A stretch of DNA of 53,942 bases from Prochlorococcus sp. AG-355-M18 (GTDB lineage Bacteria; Cyanobacteriota; Cyanobacteriia; PCC-6307; Cyanobiaceae), in the NCBI GenBank assembly GCA_003280725.1, contig QCED01000009.1, forward strand, positions 1 to 53,942, in the 5' to 3' direction. Positions within the stretch are counted from its first letter, which is position 1. Each line of letters opens with the position of its first letter. Both the position numbers and the translations under genes were made by a program. Positions 50,184 through 53,942 of the stretch are shown piece by piece. Below the pieces are notes generated by a model. The model saw only the letters and a list, made by a program, of their open reading frames with translations. It searched no databases and was not told where the DNA came from.

Positions 50184-51656
50184 TTAAGAAAAGGTATTAT
50201 TCTTGCTAGTTGGATACTGAATTCTTCTATGTCTAATTCTTTTCCACACATTCAAGAATGATCTTTTTATTAAAAAAATTTCTCCTTTCGATAAATTACT
50301 ATCATCTAATTGCCCATCTTTTTGACGCGAGTAGATAATTTTAGATATTGTTTCCAAAGCCTCTTTATCAGATGCATTAATATTCATAGCTCTTAGTGCT
50401 GCTTCACATCCATCAGCAAGCATTAAAATAGCTGTTTCTTTTGACTGAGGAATAGGGCCTTTGTATCTAAAATAATTCTCATTAATATTTAGATTTTTTT
50501 CTTTAGCTTTTTGAAAAAAATATCCCATTCTTAGTGTTCCTTGATGTTCAGGGATAAAATTAGCTATCAGCTTAGGTAGTCTATTTTTTCTTGCAAATTT
50601 CAATCCTTCATCAACGTGTGCCTGCAAAACTTCAGCACTTTTTATCGGATCATCTAATTCATCATGCGGATTTTTTGAACCATCCTGATTTTCGATAAAC
50701 CAATTAGGTGCATGTAATTTACCAACATCATGATATAACGCTCCAGTTTTAATTAAATCAATATCACCACCAATCATTCTTGTTGCTTCCTCTGCTAAAC
50801 CACATATAAGTAAGGTATGTTCAAAAGTACCAGGAGCTTCAAGAGACAATCTTCTAATTAGGGGTTTCTCCTTATCAGCCAATTCAAGTAATCTTGCTTT
50901 AGTTAATAATCCAAATATCGATTCAAAAACAGGTATAAATAAAATGGTAAAAAGCATTACTATTGCCAATAGCAAGGAATCAGAAAATATATCCCCATTA
51001 GCTAAAACAAAATCTTGCTTATTAAAAAGAAATATTTTATCTTTACCTATCAACATCCATTGACTTAAGAACGATCCTATTGGGACAAAAATTGACAACT
51101 GAAGTAACTGAGCTCTACTTCTTATTCTTCCTCCAAGTAGAGATACTACTGAAGCACAAACTAATAAAATAAAAAATAAATTATTATTTATAGCAACTGA
51201 TGGGTCTGGCCAACTAAGGCTTGCTATTGATACCCAAGCTAAAGCAGTTATGCTTCCCATTCCTTGAGATATTATTAACGCCGGTGGAATTATCATAGAT
51301 AATGGACTTATGGTTGAAGCTAAGACTAATTTCGTTGCTTGAACTGCTAAAAGAAGAGTAATAATTAAAATGATCTGTCTCGAAGAAATTGTGGGATTCT
51401 CTTTTTTTGAAAGTAATATCAAAATTCCGCAACTAATTAGTATTTCTGTAAAGTTCAAAAGCCAAGATAAAATATCTGTGATATTCAAGGGCGAGATAAG
51501 AAGTAATTTATAAGAAGAAATTATTGAAATTAAAATGCATATTAAAAAAATTATGAGATTATCTATTCTTGAAATTTTAATTGGTTGTTTTACTGGAACT
51601 TGACTCCTACTCCAGAGATAAAACAATTTTTTTAAGCTAGATGTGATGTTTTGCAC
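50184..51656 (-). CDS. 7TM-HD family membrane protein (HD phosphohydrolase)
   Basis: A 490-residue protein with N-terminal membrane helices (seven or eight, to about residue 260). A cytoplasmic HD domain follows, with EAPGTFEHTLLICGLAEEAT and ALYHDVGKLHAPNWF, giving the H...HD...H metal motif. Such 7TMR-HD/PgpH-like proteins hydrolyse cyclic di-AMP in other bacteria, so a second-messenger role is likely. The N-terminal extracellular 7TMR sensor domain of PgpH is not evident. Neighbours do not reveal its signal. Confidence 0.85.
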   Translation of the reverse strand: MQNITSSLKKLFYLWSRSQVPVKQPIKISRIDNLIIFLICILISIISSYKLLLISPLNITDILSWLLNFTEILISCGILILLSKKENPTISSRQIILIITLLLAVQATKLVLASTISPLSMIIPPALIISQGMGSITALAWVSIASLSWPDPSVAINNNLFFILLVCASVVSLLGGRIRSRAQLLQLSIFVPIGSFLSQWMLIGKDKIFLFNKQDFVLANGDIFSDSLLLAIVMLFTILFIPVFESIFGLLTKARLLELADKEKPLIRRLSLEAPGTFEHTLLICGLAEEATRMIGGDIDLIKTGALYHDVGKLHAPNWFIENQDGSKNPHDELDDPIKSAEVLQAHVDEGLKFARKNRLPKLIANFIPEHQGTLRMGYFFQKAKEKNLNINENYFRYKGPIPQSKETAILMLADGCEAALRAMNINASDKEALETISKIIYSRQKDGQLDDSNLSKGEIFLIKRSFLNVWKRIRHRRIQYPTSKNNTFS

Positions 51657-51730
51657 AGAATATAATTAAATCTATTTGAATAATTTAAAATTATAGGCAT
51701 GCTAGGTGTAAAAAGGAGATGTTTTTCTAA

Positions 51731-52627
51731 ATGTCATTAAAATTAGACGGTAAAAAATTATCTCTTGAAATTGAAGAAAGATTAAATGATTATATCTCTT
51801 TTAATAAAAAAACTGCAAAAAGGCCTCCCGGTTTAGCTGTAATAAGAATAGGTGAAGACCCTGCGAGTGGTGTTTACGTTAATAACAAAGAAAAAGCATG
51901 TTCAAGGATTGGGATAAAGAGCTTTATTTTTCATCTAAAAGATAGTGTTGAGCAAAATGAAGTTGAACAATTAATATACAAACTTAATTCTGATAAGGAT
52001 ATTGATGGAATGTTACTACAACTTCCCATCCCTAAGAAGTTTGACGAGCAAAAACTGATAAGCCATATTAATCCAAGCAAAGATGTAGATGGATTAAATG
52101 AGATAAACATAGGCAAGTTAGTGAAAAATGAGCCTGCGATGAGATCATGCACACCAGCAGGAATTATTAATTTATTAAGATCCCAAAATATTACAATTGA
52201 AGGTAAGAAAATTGTTGTTATTGGAAGAAGTTTGCTTGTTGGGAAACCCCTATCGCTAATGTTGTTGAATCTAAATGGCACTGTAACAATGACTCATTCA
52301 AAAACGCTAAATTTAAATAAAATCTGTAGAGAAGCAGACATACTAATTGCGGCTGCAGGAAAACCAAATCTTGTAGATTCAAGTTTTGTGAAAGAAGGAG
52401 CAGTAATTATTGATGTTGGAATACATAGATTAAAAAGTATCGATAAAAATCAAACCAGATTATGTGGCGATGTATTATTAGAAGATGTTATTTCTAAAGT
52501 ATTTGCTTACACGCCTGTACCAGGAGGTGTTGGACCAATGACAGTAACAATGTTACTTGTAAATACTATTTTTAGCTGGCAAAAACAATTTGGTTTATCA
52601 TCAACTCTTAATGACCTTTTGCCATAA
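51731..52627 (+). CDS. folD: Bifunctional methylene-THF dehydrogenase/methenyl-THF cyclohydrolase
   Basis: Folate one-carbon enzyme, 298 residues. The catalytic Lys/Tyr region reads [20 protein letters not shown], the NADP site [18 protein letters not shown], and the C-terminal [13 protein letters not shown] completes the signature. AAGGAG lies about 12 nt before the ATG. Cytosolic. Confidence 0.97.
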   Translation: MSLKLDGKKLSLEIEERLNDYISFNKKTAKRPPGLAVIRIGEDPASGVYVNNKEKACSRIGIKSFIFHLKDSVEQNEVEQLIYKLNSDKDIDGMLLQLPIPKKFDEQKLISHINPSKDVDGLNEINIGKLVKNEPAMRSCTPAGIINLLRSQNITIEGKKIVVIGRSLLVGKPLSLMLLNLNGTVTMTHSKTLNLNKICREADILIAAAGKPNLVDSSFVKEGAVIIDVGIHRLKSIDKNQTRLCGDVLLEDVISKVFAYTPVPGGVGPMTVTMLLVNTIFSWQKQFGLSSTLNDLLP

Positions 52628-52664
52628 GTTCCAAGATGAAAAAACTTTTTACTAAAGGTATAAA

Positions 52665-53567
52665 ATGACTGAAGTTATAAATAGTATTTCTGATTTTGAA
52701 AAATATTTAAAAAACACAAAAAAGGTTGTAGAGGATGCACTTGATTTTTCCTTGGGTCCTGAGAATCCAGAAATATTAAGAGAATCAATGAGATATTCCC
52801 TTTTAGCTGGAGGGAAAAGGATACGTCCAATTTTATGTTTAGCATCTTGCTCACTTGCTGGAGGAGAACCCTCGCTTGCTGTTCCTACTGCAGTAGCAAT
52901 AGAAATGATCCATACAATGTCCTTGATTCATGATGATCTGCCCGCTATGGATAATGATGACTTGAGAAGAGGTAGGCCGACAAATCATAAAGTATATGGA
53001 GATGCAATAGCTATACTTGCAGGCGATGCATTATTAACAAGGGCCTTTGAAATGGTCTCTTTAAGAAGCCCTGGAGTCGATCCAACTAGATTATTAAATG
53101 TAGTTGGCGAATTATCCCTAGTTGCTGGTGCACCTGGCCTAGTCGGAGGACAAGTTGTTGATTTAGAATGCGAAGGGAAAGAAGTCGACCTTGAAACTCT
53201 CGAATATATTCATCTTCATAAGACTGGTGCTCTATTAAAGGCATGCGTAAGGACAGGCGCGATGATCGCAGGAGCTAACGAAAAGCTATTACAAGCTCTA
53301 ACAACATATGCTGAGGGAATTGGTTTAGCATTCCAAATAATAGATGATATTCTTGATTTAACTTCTAGCAGTGAAAAGCTTGGTAAAACTGCTGGCAAAG
53401 ATCTTTTAGCTGACAAAACCACTTATCCCAAATTACTTGGAATGAAGGAATCAAAGAAAAGAGCATTTGATTTAGTTGAAAAAGCAAAAAAAGCAATTGA
53501 ACCTTGGGGTGCAGATGCAAAGTATTTAATATCTTTAGCCGACTTTATTACAAATAGAGATAGATAA
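52665..53567 (+). CDS. crtE: Geranylgeranyl diphosphate synthase
   Basis: Isoprenyl diphosphate synthase of 300 residues giving GGPP for carotenoids, chlorophyll phytol and quinones. The first Asp-rich motif is [10 protein letters not shown] and the second is IIDDILD. GGKRIRP is the family's substrate-binding Lys-Arg block, and [14 protein letters not shown] lies between. Chain-length-determining residues before the first motif (MIHTMSL) suggest C20 product. It follows folD with a 37-nt gap and is followed 13 nt later by the DUF212 gene. Confidence 0.93.
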   Translation: MTEVINSISDFEKYLKNTKKVVEDALDFSLGPENPEILRESMRYSLLAGGKRIRPILCLASCSLAGGEPSLAVPTAVAIEMIHTMSLIHDDLPAMDNDDLRRGRPTNHKVYGDAIAILAGDALLTRAFEMVSLRSPGVDPTRLLNVVGELSLVAGAPGLVGGQVVDLECEGKEVDLETLEYIHLHKTGALLKACVRTGAMIAGANEKLLQALTTYAEGIGLAFQIIDDILDLTSSSEKLGKTAGKDLLADKTTYPKLLGMKESKKRAFDLVEKAKKAIEPWGADAKYLISLADFITNRDR

Positions 53568-53580
53568 TTAGTTATTATTT

Positions 53581-53942
53581 ATGTCTGAATTTTTTCCCTT
53601 TTTTAATAATTCAGTTCTTTTCTGGAGCTTATTATCTTGTTTATTAGCTCAATTTTTTAAAATATTATTTAATTTCTTTTCCACTGGAGAGATAAGATTT
53701 GGAATTATGTTCGAGACTGGTGGTATGCCTTCAAGTCATTCCGCGTTGATAACAGGTGCTACATCAGGAATAGGTTATGAATTAGGATTTGATAGCTCTA
53801 TATTCGCATTAGCAGTTGCTGTATCACTTATAGTTATGTATGACGCTAGTGGGGTAAGAAAATCAGCTGGAATTCAAGCTTCAGAGATCAATAAACTATC
53901 AAAAAAACTAGACCCTAAATCTGAGTTATTTTTAAAAGAAAC
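53581..53942 (+). CDS. Partial DUF212 (divergent PAP2) membrane protein
   Basis: The frame starts at an ATG 13 nt after crtE and runs off the right edge, showing about 120 residues. GGMPSSHSALITGATSGIGY is the P-S-S-H-x-A phosphatase-like signature of the divergent PAP2 family (DUF212), with hydrophobic helices before and after. DASGVRKSAGIQA is the second family block. Members are related to acid phosphatases and vanadium haloperoxidases and may act on lipid phosphates; following crtE it could work on isoprenoid phosphates, but that is inference. Confidence 0.82.
   Translation, partial: MSEFFPFFNNSVLFWSLLSCLLAQFFKILFNFFSTGEIRFGIMFETGGMPSSHSALITGATSGIGYELGFDSSIFALAVAVSLIVMYDASGVRKSAGIQASEINKLSKKLDPKSELFLKE

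Noticed and set aside
1..53942. tRNA genes, CRISPR arrays, insertion sequences or prophage genes
   Set aside because: No T-loop/acceptor patterns in gaps, no spaced repeats, no transposase or integrase, and no phage structural genes were seen.

Overview
The window looks like a chromosomal segment of a high-light-adapted Prochlorococcus. The DNA is very AT-rich, the genes are short and tightly packed with many 0-20 nt gaps and 4-nt tail overlaps, and start codons include GTG and TTG. The gene content is that of an oxygenic phototroph: chlI, petG, a cytochrome cM-like gene, lycopene cyclase, GGPP synthase, two PAP/fibrillin proteins and a lumenal pentapeptide-repeat protein. The small RNA Yfr1 lies between trxA and a guaB3-type gene, which is the arrangement known for marine picocyanobacteria. 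I see no tRNA, rRNA, insertion sequence, CRISPR array or prophage.

Layout. (1) 1-13.8 kb is an accessory-like zone of mostly small or unrecognised genes, many of them 35-60 codon membrane peptides, interspersed with dus, a DUF2470 protein, a hotdog thioesterase, a membrane-anchored Mrr-like nuclease, a MAPEG protein, two PAP/fibrillins, a Nif11-like peptide, OsmC and a DUF1499 protein. Around 12.8-13.1 kb is an RNA-rich gap with a second RNA carrying the exact Yfr1 core motif. (2) 14.0-20.2 kb is a zinc-homeostasis island: znuB, zur, znuC, znuA with a Zur-box-like operator, a COG0523 metallochaperone GTPase and a WD40 protein whose start overlaps the GTPase gene. ZnuA and the GTPase appear to share one extra domain inserted in the metal-binding region. 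(3) 20.2-21.8 kb holds a 560-base gap with a strong-SD 10-codon ORF and a good terminator, then small proteins. (4) 21.9-25.1 kb is a three-gene operon of a circularly permuted ATP-grasp enzyme, an alpha-E protein and a transglutaminase-like protein. (5) 25.2-33.9 kb carries a cupin-like protein, a pentapeptide protein, a PfkB kinase, a DUF2834 protein, an MFS transporter, an alpha/beta hydrolase and a partial peptide ABC transporter (binding protein and one permease only). (6) 33.9-53.9 kb is core housekeeping: hom, sufE, folate cyclo-ligase, ruvC, chlI, a TrmJ-like methylase, cytM, petG, rsmD, hisH, trxA, Yfr1, guaB3, gyrA, crtL, a GH57 branching enzyme, leuA, a 7TM-HD protein, folD, crtE and the 5' part of a DUF212 gene.

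Genes that work together: znuABC imports zinc, Zur senses it, and the COG0523 GTPase probably delivers it. crtE and crtL serve carotenoid and chlorophyll side-chain synthesis. chlI, petG and cytM belong to the photosynthetic apparatus. The ATP-grasp/alpha-E/transglutaminase trio is a predicted but uncharacterised peptide or amide metabolism module. All functions are inferred by reading translated sequence; no database search was run.
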